64,000 bases of DNA, taken from positions 18,362 to 82,361 of IMG/VR virus record IMGVR_UViG_3300013307_000002, one strand, 5' to 3'. Under the pieces are notes generated by a model. The model was not told where the DNA came from, did no database searches, and saw only the letters and a list, made by a program, of their open reading frames with translations. This document shows, in pieces, positions 63,888 to 64,000 of this stretch. The position numbers were made by a program, and so were the translations under genes. The first letter of the stretch is position 1. Every line of letters begins with the position of its first letter. This DNA comes from a virus.

Positions 63888-64000
63888 TTATTCATCCTTC
63901 CGACTGTAATATAGTTCCAAATCAGAAGTAATCAGCAGCATCCAAGCAAGGTAGGTTGAACCCCATTTGTGCTCTAACTGGAGAAGTATAAAAGTACACA
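63888..64000 (-). CDS. C-terminal end of a virion-block gene, cut by window edge
   Basis: An open minus-strand frame of 36 codons ends at TAA (63890-63888) with YYSRKDE. Aromatic and hydrophobic. Position just upstream of the transglycosylase fits a virion gene; too little is visible to name it. Confidence 0.45.
   Translation of the reverse strand, partial: CTFILLQLEHKWGSTYLAWMLLITSDLELYYSRKDE

Noticed and set aside
1-64000. CRISPR arrays, integrase/attachment sites or insertion sequences
   Set aside because: No regularly spaced direct repeats, no recombinase gene and no transposase were found; the phage appears strictly lytic.

Overview
The window comes from a tailed, podovirus-like bacteriophage of an enterobacterial host. 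It shows a phage large terminase, T7-like primase-helicase and DNA polymerase, very large internal virion proteins, spanins, a phage ECF-like sigma factor and a small tRNA array. The content most resembles the phiEco32 / 7-11 group (roughly 75-90 kb genomes): ECF-like sigma, a phiEco32-type COOH-NH2 ligase, ThyX and a leftward virion block. That assignment is inference from gene content; no database search was run. boxA elements matching the E. coli rrn antitermination signal agree with an enterobacterial host.

Layout. (1) 1-2740, minus strand: start of the late packaging block (HNH nuclease, unknown protein, probable TerS, TerL cut by the window edge). (2) 2741-4272: AT-rich 1.5 kb divergence region with a near-perfect sigma70 promoter and repeated promoter-hairpin-boxA leaders. 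(3) 4273-13985, plus: early region of many tiny genes: ProQ-like protein, SleB-type hydrolase, membrane and lipoproteins, mini zinc ribbons, five tRNAs (Asn-GTT, Tyr-GTA, Arg-TCT, Leu-TAA, Gln-TTG), two tRNA-like elements and strongly structured non-coding DNA. (4) 14061-22257: AAA+ ATPase, PhoH-like ATPase, RelA/SpoT-type HD hydrolase, TerB-like protein, Prs-like and NAMPT-like enzymes, TerC. (5) 22326-34363: a peptide-ligation cluster with two amidoligases, a glutamine amidotransferase, an ATP-grasp ligase, a gamma-glutamylcyclotransferase-like protein and several unknown partners. (6) 34400-55372: replication and nucleotide metabolism (primase-helicase, exonuclease, nucleotidyltransferase, dCTP deaminase, thioredoxin, ThyX, macro-domain and SLOG proteins, polymerase, SSB, sigma, dNMP kinase, 5'-3' exonuclease), with a tailspike-like gene and nested spanins. 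(7) 55425-64000, minus: internal virion proteins and a lytic transglycosylase, facing block 6 across a bidirectional terminator. Portal, capsid and tail genes are probably in the unseen part between positions 64000 and 1 of the circular map.

How it works together (inference). Host RNA polymerase starts at the 3.5-4.5 kb promoters; boxA leaders would let it read through the many terminators. The phage sigma (52071-52718) then probably serves AATG(T/G)ATA-type promoters, candidates for which lie upstream of the tRNA array, the thioredoxin operon, the SSB gene and the leftward late block. The Prs-like/NAMPT-like pair, macro-domain and SLOG proteins and the alarmone-hydrolase-like protein point to a nucleotide/NAD counter-defence layer. 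The amidoligase cluster is a predicted biosynthetic module whose product is unknown.
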